From the NCBI RefSeq assembly GCF_001695575.1, contig NZ_LUAX01000003.1, positions 124,001 through 188,000 on the forward strand: a stretch of 64,000 nt of DNA, in the 5' to 3' direction. This DNA is from Vibrio europaeus. Its GTDB lineage: Bacteria; Pseudomonadota; Gammaproteobacteria; Enterobacterales; Vibrionaceae. Shown piece after piece: positions 57,695-64,000 of this stretch. Numbering within the stretch: the stretch's first letter is position 1; each line of letters begins with the position of its first letter. Below the pieces are notes generated by a model that saw only the letters and a program-made list of their open reading frames with translations, did no database searches and had not been told where the DNA came from. A program made the translations under genes and the position numbers.

Positions 57695-58993
57695 ATGAAA
57701 TTTTGGAAACACACTTTACTTACCTTGCTATCGGCGAGTGCAATCAGCACAGTTCAAGCCGAGCCAGTACCTCTAGATAAAGTGGCGGTGATCGTTAATG
57801 AAGGCGTGGTACTGCAAAGTGATATCGATATCTCAATTAAAACGCTCAAAGCCAACGCAAAGAAGAACGGCCAGCAGCTGCCTGATGAAGAAGTGTTAAT
57901 CGAGCAAGTTACCGAGAAACTTATCGTTGATACGATTCAACAACAGGAAGCGGAACGTATTGGTGTACGCATCGATGACAACCGCCTCAATGAAGCAATC
58001 ACTGAGATTGCTAAGAACAACAACCAAACGGTTGAACAGCTTAGCGCTTCGATTGCAGAAGAGAGCTTAAGCTACGCGGAATTTAGGGAACAAATACGTA
58101 AAGAAATCGCAGCCAGTGAAGCTCGTAATGCACTGGTACGTCGCCGCATCAATATCTTACCTGCAGAAGTGGACAACCTAGCGAATATTCTTGCTCAAGA
58201 GACGAATGCGACGGTTCAATATAAGATCGGCCATATTCAGCTACGTGTAGATGACGGCGATGATAAATCAGCGATTGAAGCTGAAGCTAATCTACTTGTT
58301 AAAGAGTTAAAAAACGGCGCTGATTTCAGCACTATGGCTTACACCTACTCAAAAGGTCCTAAAGCACTGCAAGGTGGTGATTGGGGCTGGATGCGTAAAG
58401 AGGAAATGCCAACCATCTTTGCCGATCAAATTAATCTACAGAACAAAGGCAGCATTATTGGTCCATTCCGCAGCGGCGTTGGTTTTCACATTATCAAGCT
58501 CGAAGATGTTAAAGGTCTAGAAACCGTCGCAGTTACCGAAGTCAATGCCCGCCATATCCTTATCAAGCCAACCGTCATTCTTAGCGATGAAGGTGTACAA
58601 AACGATCTTAACGAGATTATTCGTCGCATTAAAGCTGGTGAAACAACCTTTGGTGAGATGGCACAGCAATACAGCCAAGATCCTGGTTCAGCTGCTCAAG
58701 ATGGTGAGCTAGGTTACCAAACTTCTGATCTTTACGTCCCTGAGTTTAAGCACCAAGTTGATACAATACCTGTCGGCCAGATTAGCGAACCATTTAAGAC
58801 CGTTCATGGCTGGCACATTGTTGAAGTTATCGATCGCCGTGAAGTTGACCGTACTGACTCAGCACTGAAGAATAAAGCCTACCGAATTCTGTTTAACCGT
58901 AAATTCAATGAAGAAGCGAGTGCTTGGCTACAAGAAATCCGTGCCAGTGCCTTCGTCGAAGTGGTTGAGAAAGAGGACCAAGATGACCGTTAA
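57695..58993 (+). CDS. surA: Periplasmic chaperone / peptidyl-prolyl isomerase SurA
   Basis: 432 aa from ATG 57695 ([22 protein letters not shown] signal peptide); the longer frame at 57641 is not needed. An N-terminal SurA domain and two parvulin domains (about 180-285 and 295-395, the latter with [15 protein letters not shown]) are visible. It carries outer-membrane proteins to the BAM complex, including its neighbour LptD. It overlaps pdxA by 11 nt. Confidence 0.96.
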   Translation: MKFWKHTLLTLLSASAISTVQAEPVPLDKVAVIVNEGVVLQSDIDISIKTLKANAKKNGQQLPDEEVLIEQVTEKLIVDTIQQQEAERIGVRIDDNRLNEAITEIAKNNNQTVEQLSASIAEESLSYAEFREQIRKEIAASEARNALVRRRINILPAEVDNLANILAQETNATVQYKIGHIQLRVDDGDDKSAIEAEANLLVKELKNGADFSTMAYTYSKGPKALQGGDWGWMRKEEMPTIFADQINLQNKGSIIGPFRSGVGFHIIKLEDVKGLETVAVTEVNARHILIKPTVILSDEGVQNDLNEIIRRIKAGETTFGEMAQQYSQDPGSAAQDGELGYQTSDLYVPEFKHQVDTIPVGQISEPFKTVHGWHIVEVIDRREVDRTDSALKNKAYRILFNRKFNEEASAWLQEIRASAFVEVVEKEDQDDR

Positions 58994-59975
58994 GCGCATC
59001 ATTGTGACTGCAGGTGAGCCTGCAGGCATTGGCCCTGACTTGGTTCTTGCTCTATCCAAAAAGAATTGGAGCCATCAAATCGTGGTCTGCGCAGACAAAC
59101 AGATGCTAGCTGAGCGAGCAGCTCAGCTTGGTATTTGTGTTGAACTGATTGACTATCAAGCCGATAGTGAAGTGCTAGCTCAAAGAGCTGGAACACTAGT
59201 GGTTGACCATATCCCTGTAGCCAACCCTGCCGTTGCAGGTCAGCTCGATGAAGCCAACGGTCAATATGTATTAAAAACATTAGAAAGAGCCGCATTAGGC
59301 TGTATGAATAATGAATTTGATGCTATTGTCACCGGCCCTGTGCATAAAGGGGTAATAAACCGTGCTGGTGTGGCATTTAGCGGTCATACGGAGTTCTTTG
59401 CTGAGAAATCCAACACACCACTTGTGGTAATGATGTTAGCAACCGAAGGACTCAGAGTGGCCTTGGTCACCACGCACATCCCACTCGCTTATGTATCGCA
59501 GGCAGTAACCGAAGAAAGATTAGAGAAGATCATCGACATCCTAAACAAGGATTTGGTGGAAAAATTCGCGATATCTTCGCCTAAAATCTATGTATGTGGC
59601 TTGAACCCGCATGCAGGAGAAGATGGTGTGCTCGGCATGGAAGAGATTGACACCATCACTCCAACCCTAAACAGACTGCGCCAAGAGAAAGGTATCGACC
59701 TCATTGGCCCTTTGCCTGCAGATACCATCTTCAATGAAAAATATTTGCAAGATGCCGATGCAGTGCTCGGGATGTATCACGATCAGGTACTTCCTGTATT
59801 AAAATATAAAGGCTTTGGCCGCTCGGTGAACATCACCTTAGGCTTGCCGTTTATAAGGACCTCCGTTGATCACGGCACCGCACTTGACCTTGCAGGGACT
59901 GGCAATGCGGACACAGGAAGCTTTAGAACGGCTTTGGCTCATGCGATTGAGCTAGTCGATAAAAAATCGAATTAA
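58983..59975 (+). CDS. pdxA: 4-hydroxythreonine-4-phosphate dehydrogenase PdxA
   Basis: 330 aa from ATG 58983 ([20 protein letters not shown]), the normal PdxA start; the frame is open further upstream inside surA. Metal-site segments are [18 protein letters not shown] and [16 protein letters not shown]. It oxidises 4-phosphohydroxy-threonine in vitamin B6 synthesis. It overlaps surA by 11 nt and precedes rsmA by 12 nt. Confidence 0.96.
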   Translation: MTVKRIIVTAGEPAGIGPDLVLALSKKNWSHQIVVCADKQMLAERAAQLGICVELIDYQADSEVLAQRAGTLVVDHIPVANPAVAGQLDEANGQYVLKTLERAALGCMNNEFDAIVTGPVHKGVINRAGVAFSGHTEFFAEKSNTPLVVMMLATEGLRVALVTTHIPLAYVSQAVTEERLEKIIDILNKDLVEKFAISSPKIYVCGLNPHAGEDGVLGMEEIDTITPTLNRLRQEKGIDLIGPLPADTIFNEKYLQDADAVLGMYHDQVLPVLKYKGFGRSVNITLGLPFIRTSVDHGTALDLAGTGNADTGSFRTALAHAIELVDKKSN

Positions 59976-59987
59976 CTTGAGAATACT

Positions 59988-60794
59988 ATGAGAAACGATG
60001 TCCACTTAGGACACAAAGCAAGAAAACGCTTTGGTCAAAACTTCCTAAATGATCCTTACATCATTGATGGAATTGTCTCTGCAATTAACCCAAAACCTGG
60101 CCAAAACCTAGTTGAGATCGGTCCTGGTCTAGGTGCGATTACTGAACCAGTAGGTAAAGAAGTCGATAAGTTTACGGTTATCGAGCTTGACCGCGATCTG
60201 GCAGAGCGTCTGCGCAACCACCCTGACTTAGGTGACAAGTTGACTATTCATGAAGGCGATGCAATGCGCTTCGACTTCACTCAGCTAGTAAAGCCAAACA
60301 ACAAGCTGCGTATTTTTGGTAACTTGCCGTACAATATCTCAACGCCGCTGATGTTTCATCTATTTGAGTTTCATAAAGACGTGCAAGACATGCACTTTAT
60401 GCTACAAAAAGAAGTGGTTAACCGTTTAGCAGCAGGCCCTGGGACTAAAGCTTACGGTCGTTTAACCGTAATGGCTCAATACTTCTGTAAGGTTGTTCCT
60501 GTACTAGAAGTTCCACCAACAGCATTCGTTCCGCCACCAAAAGTAGATTCTGCTGTGGTACGCCTTATTCCTTACGAAGATCTCCCTCATCCAGTAACAA
60601 ACTTAAAGTGGCTTGATCGTGTGTGTCGTGAAGGCTTTAACCAACGCCGTAAAACGGTTCGCAACTGTTATAAGGCGCTACTCAGCACCGAGATTCTTGA
60701 ACAGCTAGGGGTTAACCCAAGCATGCGTCCAGAGAATCTCACCCTAGAACAATTTGTCGATATGGCAAACTGGCTAGACGCCAACCACAAATAA
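59988..60794 (+). CDS. rsmA: 16S rRNA dimethyladenosine transferase RsmA (KsgA)
   Basis: 268 aa. SAM site [12 protein letters not shown], catalytic NLPYNIST (motif IV) and [13 protein letters not shown] at the N-terminus. It dimethylates A1518 and A1519 of 16S rRNA; loss gives kasugamycin resistance. In the lptD-apaH operon. Confidence 0.97.
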   Translation: MRNDVHLGHKARKRFGQNFLNDPYIIDGIVSAINPKPGQNLVEIGPGLGAITEPVGKEVDKFTVIELDRDLAERLRNHPDLGDKLTIHEGDAMRFDFTQLVKPNNKLRIFGNLPYNISTPLMFHLFEFHKDVQDMHFMLQKEVVNRLAAGPGTKAYGRLTVMAQYFCKVVPVLEVPPTAFVPPPKVDSAVVRLIPYEDLPHPVTNLKWLDRVCREGFNQRRKTVRNCYKALLSTEILEQLGVNPSMRPENLTLEQFVDMANWLDANHK

Positions 60795-60806
60795 GCGCTA
60801 TATATT

Positions 60807-60841
60807 AAGGGTGATAAATCGCAGATTTATCACCCTTTTTT
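60807..60841 (+). terminator. Terminator between rsmA and apaG
   Basis: A perfect 14-bp stem AAGGGTGATAAATC / GATTTATCACCCTT with a 3-nt loop and six T. It lies inside the conserved operon, so apaG-apaH depend on read-through or another promoter. Confidence 0.88.
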
Positions 60842-60861
60842 GGCTTTGCATAGGAGTTTAC

Positions 60862-61239
60862 ATGGAAGCTACCCCTTGTATTAAAGTCCAAGTCCATACC
60901 AAATATATTCCCGACCAATCTCAACCCGATGCAAAACGCTACGTTTTTGCCTACATCATTACGATCAAAAATCTCAGCCAACAAACCGTACAACTCATCA
61001 GCCGACGCTGGCTCATTACTGATGCCAACGGCAAGCAAATGACCGTTGAAGGGGAAGGCGTGGTTGGCCAACAACCTGTTATCCCAGCAAGTGACGAGTA
61101 CACTTATAACAGTGGTACGGTGATCGAAACTCCTGTTGGTGTAATGCAAGGGCAATACATTATGCATGACCAAGATGGTAATGAGTTCATCGCTGAAGTT
61201 GAACCATTTAGGCTCGCGATTCCCAATATTCTTAACTAA
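60862..61239 (+). CDS. apaG: ApaG (CO2+/Mg2+ efflux-associated) family protein
   Basis: 125 aa from ATG 60862 ([15 protein letters not shown]), preceded by TAGGAG. A single FN3-like ApaG domain ([57 protein letters not shown]). The molecular function is unclear; the phenotype in Salmonella relates to Co/Mg efflux, and its gene is paired with apaH widely. It starts 21 nt after a strong terminator. Confidence 0.93.
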   Translation: MEATPCIKVQVHTKYIPDQSQPDAKRYVFAYIITIKNLSQQTVQLISRRWLITDANGKQMTVEGEGVVGQQPVIPASDEYTYNSGTVIETPVGVMQGQYIMHDQDGNEFIAEVEPFRLAIPNILN

Positions 61240-61248
61240 GGTACATCC

Positions 61249-62070
61249 GTGGCTACATACATTGTCGGTGACCTACAAGGTTGCCTTGATGAGCTCTTAT
61301 TACTGTTAGATAAAGTCGCCTTCGACTCGAAGCGAGACAAGCTGTGGATTGCTGGCGATCTCGTTGCTAGAGGGCCAAAATCGCTTGAGGTACTGCGCTT
61401 TGTGCGTTCTCTAGGTTCGTCTGCCAAAGTCGTTTTGGGCAATCATGATTTGCATCTTCTTGCGGTCTCGCTAGGGTTGTTCAAAGTTAAAAACAAAGAC
61501 AAAACGGCACCTATTTTTGCTGCCGATGATAAACAACAACTGCTTGATTGGTTAAGAGTTCAGCCTTTACTGGCAGAACACGATGAGTTTGTTATGTGTC
61601 ATGCTGGTATTTCCCCTCAGTGGTCTTTGGATCAAGCACGCCAAACGGCAAATGAAGTGGAAACCATATTACGCAGCGAAAATTGGCCTTGGCTGATTGA
61701 GAACATGTACTCCAATCAACCTGATCTTTGGCAAGATTCCTTACAAGGGATTGAGCGCTATCGCTACACCATTAATGCCTTTACCCGGATGCGTTTTTGC
61801 TATGCAGATAGCCGATTAGATATGGACTGCAAACTGCCACCGAACGAAAATAGCAACGATAATCTCGTGCCTTGGTTCAAGGTGAAAAACAGAGTACAAC
61901 TCGAAAAGACAGTACTATTTGGTCACTGGGCAGCACTGGAAGGTTATGCCGGAGAAGATGTGATTGGTTTAGATACAGGCTGTGTCTGGGGCGGTCATCT
62001 GACTATGCTGCGATGGGAAGATAAGCAGTTCTTTACACAAGAAGCGTTAACTAGAAAACTAGAAAACTAG
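61249..62070 (+). CDS. apaH: Diadenosine tetraphosphatase ApaH (C-terminus inside a tandem repeat)
   Basis: 273 aa starting at GTG 61249. Metallophosphoesterase motifs are YIVGDLQGCLDEL, GDLVARGPKSLEVL, GNHDLHLL and FGHWAALEGY. It hydrolyses Ap4A to two ADP. The final codons (RKLEN-stop) are made by the first units of the (AGAAAACT)9 array of composite repeat E: the stop TAG at 62068-62070 is in unit 3. Because the unit is 8 bp, successive units are read in different frames; the stop would shift only if fewer than three units remained. Confidence 0.94.
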   Translation: MATYIVGDLQGCLDELLLLLDKVAFDSKRDKLWIAGDLVARGPKSLEVLRFVRSLGSSAKVVLGNHDLHLLAVSLGLFKVKNKDKTAPIFAADDKQQLLDWLRVQPLLAEHDEFVMCHAGISPQWSLDQARQTANEVETILRSENWPWLIENMYSNQPDLWQDSLQGIERYRYTINAFTRMRFCYADSRLDMDCKLPPNENSNDNLVPWFKVKNRVQLEKTVLFGHWAALEGYAGEDVIGLDTGCVWGGHLTMLRWEDKQFFTQEALTRKLEN

Positions 62071-62177
62071 AAAACTAGAAAACTAGAAAACTAGAAAACT
62101 AGAAAACTAGAAAACTAGAAAACTAGAGTTTACAACAGCAGTCAACTCTAGTTTTTACTAATGTTAATCCGTTCCTA
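62049..62177. repeat. Composite intergenic repeat E: (AGAAAACT)9 + inverted repeat
   Basis: Nine perfect AGAAAACT units (62053-62124) preceded by a partial unit AACT. A perfect 12-bp inverted repeat follows (AAAACTAGAGTT 62119-62130 / AACTCTAGTTTT 62144-62155) with a T-run, able to terminate apaH. No GNA mini-hairpin is present, but the family end motif TCCGTTCCTA occurs at 62168-62177, touching the folA stop codon at 62178. It spans the apaH/folA junction between convergent genes. Confidence 0.88.
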
Positions 62178-62660
62178 TCAATTTCTCTCAAGCACGACAA
62201 AACGCATATCGTAAGCATTCTTCTCATCGGCAGAATAAGACTCGGAGTAAGTTTCTTTAAACTCATCACTCCATGCAGGGAACTGAGTATCGCCTTGAAT
62301 CTCTGCTTCAATATGAGTGACATATAACTTATTGGCTTTAGGCAGGCAAGCCTCATAGATAGTACCGCCACCAATGATCATCACTTCCTCAACATCCCCG
62401 GCTGCTTGCAGTGCTTCATCAATAGAAGTCACAGTATCAACACCTTCAATCGCCAAAGACGCGTCACGGCTAATCACAATATTTTGTCTGCCCGGTAGCG
62501 GACGTCCAATTGAATCATAGGTTTTACGCCCCATCACAACCGGTTTACCCATTGTCGAGCGCTTAAACCAAGCGAAGTCAGCCGGTAAATGCCATGGCAT
62601 CTGGTTGTCTTTGCCGATAATGCGATCATTGGCCATTGCGGCGATCATGCTGATGATCAT
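62178..62660 (-). CDS. folA: Dihydrofolate reductase
   Basis: 160 aa, the typical chromosomal DHFR size. Active-site segments are MPWHLPADFAWFKR (with the catalytic Asp), MGRKTYDSIGRPLPGR and VMIIGGGTIYEACL. It reduces dihydrofolate and is the trimethoprim target. ATG 62660 has GGAGTTACT upstream. Convergent with apaH, the same neighbour pair as in E. coli; the stop directly abuts composite repeat E. Confidence 0.97.
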   Translation of the reverse strand: MIISMIAAMANDRIIGKDNQMPWHLPADFAWFKRSTMGKPVVMGRKTYDSIGRPLPGRQNIVISRDASLAIEGVDTVTSIDEALQAAGDVEEVMIIGGGTIYEACLPKANKLYVTHIEAEIQGDTQFPAWSDEFKETYSESYSADEKNAYDMRFVVLERN

Positions 62661-62678
62661 TGAGTAACTCCTTGGATT

Positions 62679-63152
62679 CTAAACAATAGGTTTGCGGCGA
62701 TAGAATAGCAACCCAGGCATGGCTAAGCCAACTGCTAATCCCGCGATAATGAACATTGCTTTAAGGAAATTCTCCATCAACATCGCCACAAGCTCAGGAC
62801 TGTACCCTCGATGATTCAGCTCAACCAAGGCAATCATGGCTTTAAAAGCAAACACACCGGGTACCATTGGAATCAAGGCCGCGACAGTAAACACTTTCGG
62901 GTGAGCCAAAAATCGCGCTGACCAATGAATACCGACCATACTCACGATCATAGCCGCAAAGAAAGTTGCCCATTCAATGGGAATACCAAAATGCATCATC
63001 AAATAACGCGAGCCATGACCAATAGCGCCCCCTAAAGCGCAATAGACTAACGCCTTTTGTGGCACATTAAACACCAAGGCAAAACCTACCGCTGGTATAG
63101 CAGCAAACAACATGTCATTGAGTAAGCCCAATATGAGATCAAATGAGATCAT
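62679..63152 (-). CDS. yjjB: Threonine/serine exporter-type membrane protein, small subunit (YjjB-like)
   Basis: 157 aa from ATG 63152 (MISFDLILGLL), overlapping the upstream gene by 4 nt (ATGA). Four or five membrane spans of the ThrE_2/DUF3815 type (PAVGFALVFNVPQKALVYCALGGAIGHGSRY, VFTVAALIPMVPGVFAFKA). In E. coli the YjjB/YjjP pair exports succinate; the substrate here is not shown by sequence. Confidence 0.88.
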   Translation of the reverse strand: MISFDLILGLLNDMLFAAIPAVGFALVFNVPQKALVYCALGGAIGHGSRYLMMHFGIPIEWATFFAAMIVSMVGIHWSARFLAHPKVFTVAALIPMVPGVFAFKAMIALVELNHRGYSPELVAMLMENFLKAMFIIAGLAVGLAMPGLLFYRRKPIV

Positions 63153-63916
63153 GCCACCCACCCCCATACACCCACTAAACTCATCGCTGCAACGATACCG
63201 AGACTTGTCGCCAGAGTCAGTAAACTCGCCATCACAAAGCGTGCTATGCCCATATTGATATAGCCTTTAAGCATATCTGCGACTGAGTTAATTAGAGGGA
63301 AGCCGGGGACGAGCATCAAAACCGAAGAGGCCATCACCAGAGAGGGAGAATTACCCAGCTCATAGATAACCGCTTGTGCTGAAACCACAGTGGTAACAAA
63401 CGCTGTTGCGGTAAAGTTCATCAAGGGATTGAAATGGCGATGACCAATTTCTTGTCTTACGATCATACCCACCGATGAAGCAATAAAAGTCATCGCAAAC
63501 ACAACCCAGTCACCACCCGCTAAATGACTGAATGCGGCGCATGACAACCCGATCATAAACACAACTAACCAACGGTTGTATCGTTCAGGGCTAATCTTAT
63601 CCAACTGCTGCTGCGCTAAAGAGTAATCGATAATGCCACGTTCGAGCATAATGCAGATTCGTTGCACCTGAGTGATTGCTCTCATATTAATGCCGCGATC
63701 AGGGCAACGACGGGCGGTAGTAATACAGTGTTCTTGGTAAACGGTAGTGACGACTAAGGAACTTGCAGATAATGAAACTTCAACTTCATCCATTCCAGCG
63801 GCGAAACCGAAGCGACGCATAAGATCACCAACGAGGGTACTTTCAGCACCATGCGCCAAAAGCATTTGCCCAGCTTGGGCGATTAAACGAGACACCGCCC
63901 GTTGTTTAGATGCCAT
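63149..63916 (-). CDS. yjjP: Threonine/serine exporter-type membrane protein, large subunit (YjjP-like)
   Basis: 255 aa. A soluble N-terminal part (about 1-110: LIAQAGQMLLAHGAESTLVGDLMRRF, MDEVEVSLSASSLVVTT), typical of ThrE/DUF1212, then about five membrane spans ending SLVMASSVLMLVPGFPLINSVADMLKGYI. In Corynebacterium ThrE both halves are one protein; here they are split with a 4-nt overlap. Probably a small metabolite exporter; substrate not determined. Confidence 0.9.
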   Translation of the reverse strand: MASKQRAVSRLIAQAGQMLLAHGAESTLVGDLMRRFGFAAGMDEVEVSLSASSLVVTTVYQEHCITTARRCPDRGINMRAITQVQRICIMLERGIIDYSLAQQQLDKISPERYNRWLVVFMIGLSCAAFSHLAGGDWVVFAMTFIASSVGMIVRQEIGHRHFNPLMNFTATAFVTTVVSAQAVIYELGNSPSLVMASSVLMLVPGFPLINSVADMLKGYINMGIARFVMASLLTLATSLGIVAAMSLVGVWGWVA

Positions 63917-63981
63917 GATTCTATCCTACTCCTTTAGAATGTTCTTTATTGTGCAGAGAATTCCATTGTAGTGATTTGATT

Positions 63982-64000
63982 TAGATACAAAAAAGCCGCA
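63982..64000 (-). terminator. Probable partial terminator at window edge
   Basis: GATACAAAAAAGCCGCA matches, apart from two bases, the start of the tsaD terminator region (GATACAAAAAAGTCGCC near 48147). It is probably the T-run and first arm of a terminator for a minus-strand gene beyond the window. Confidence 0.4.

Noticed and set aside
62053..62124. Tandem 8-mers considered as a CRISPR array
   Set aside because: Units are 8 bp, contiguous and without spacers; no cas genes are near.

Overview
The window is chromosomal DNA of a Vibrio species (Gammaproteobacteria, Vibrionaceae). The evidence is a LuxR/OpaR/SmcR/HapR-type quorum-sensing master regulator next to hpt and lpd, a pilABCD competence/type IV pilus cluster next to nadC-ampD, an rpsU-yqeY-dnaG-rpoD operon, and protein sequences that read as Vibrio housekeeping orthologues throughout. 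There is no prophage, plasmid module, CRISPR array or intact insertion sequence. It is almost entirely core genome with short intergenic spacers.

Layout, left to right. 1-6.3 kb: hrpB (partial), sfsA, dksA, gluQRS, pcnB-folK-panB-panC, the same order as the E. coli 3-minute region. 6.4-12.6 kb: yadH-yadG ABC exporter, a SulP anion transporter divergent from carbonic anhydrase can, hpt, and the quorum regulator luxR with a predicted Qrr sRNA target in its leader. 12.7-19.8 kb: the pyruvate dehydrogenase cluster pdhR-aceE-aceF-lpd with two near-perfect PdhR operators. 20.2-26.2 kb: xerD-dsbC-recJ, fldB, ampD, nadC. 26.4-32.4 kb: pilA-pilB-pilC-pilD-coaE-zapD-yacG. 32.7-38.7 kb: rpsP-rimM-trmD-rplS, ffh, ypjD, yfjD. 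38.8-44.7 kb: ftsB-ispD-ispF-truD-surE-pcm-nlpD-rpoS. 44.8-49.2 kb: uppP, a second folK with folB, plsY, an alpha/beta hydrolase, tsaD. 49.4-54.2 kb: the macromolecular synthesis operon rpsU-yqeY-dnaG-rpoD and a tRNA-Ile(CAU). 54.3-64 kb: djlA, lptD-surA-pdxA-rsmA-apaG-apaH, folA and a split threonine/serine-type exporter (yjjP/yjjB).

The part standard annotation does not explain is a family of five composite intergenic repeats (about 6285-6429, 20078-20203, 24426-24612, 32412-32620 and 62049-62177). Each has 4-9 perfect tandem copies of an 8-bp unit (GGATAACT, GGAGAGCT or AGAAAACT, all fitting CTRGADAR when rotated). In three of the five an inverted repeat follows directly. In four of the five a series of very short hairpins with GNA triloops (for example GGGC-GAA-GCCC) comes next. 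The hairpin stems show compensatory base changes between copies, and the copies share a right-end motif like YCCGTTCYTA. Four lie between convergent genes. Three end 0-3 nt from the stop codon of the leftward gene, and two supply the last codons of a protein (AmpD, ApaH). This looks like a dispersed, structure-selected (REP/MITE-like) element family. I do not recognise it as a named family, and I see no mobilising enzyme in the window.
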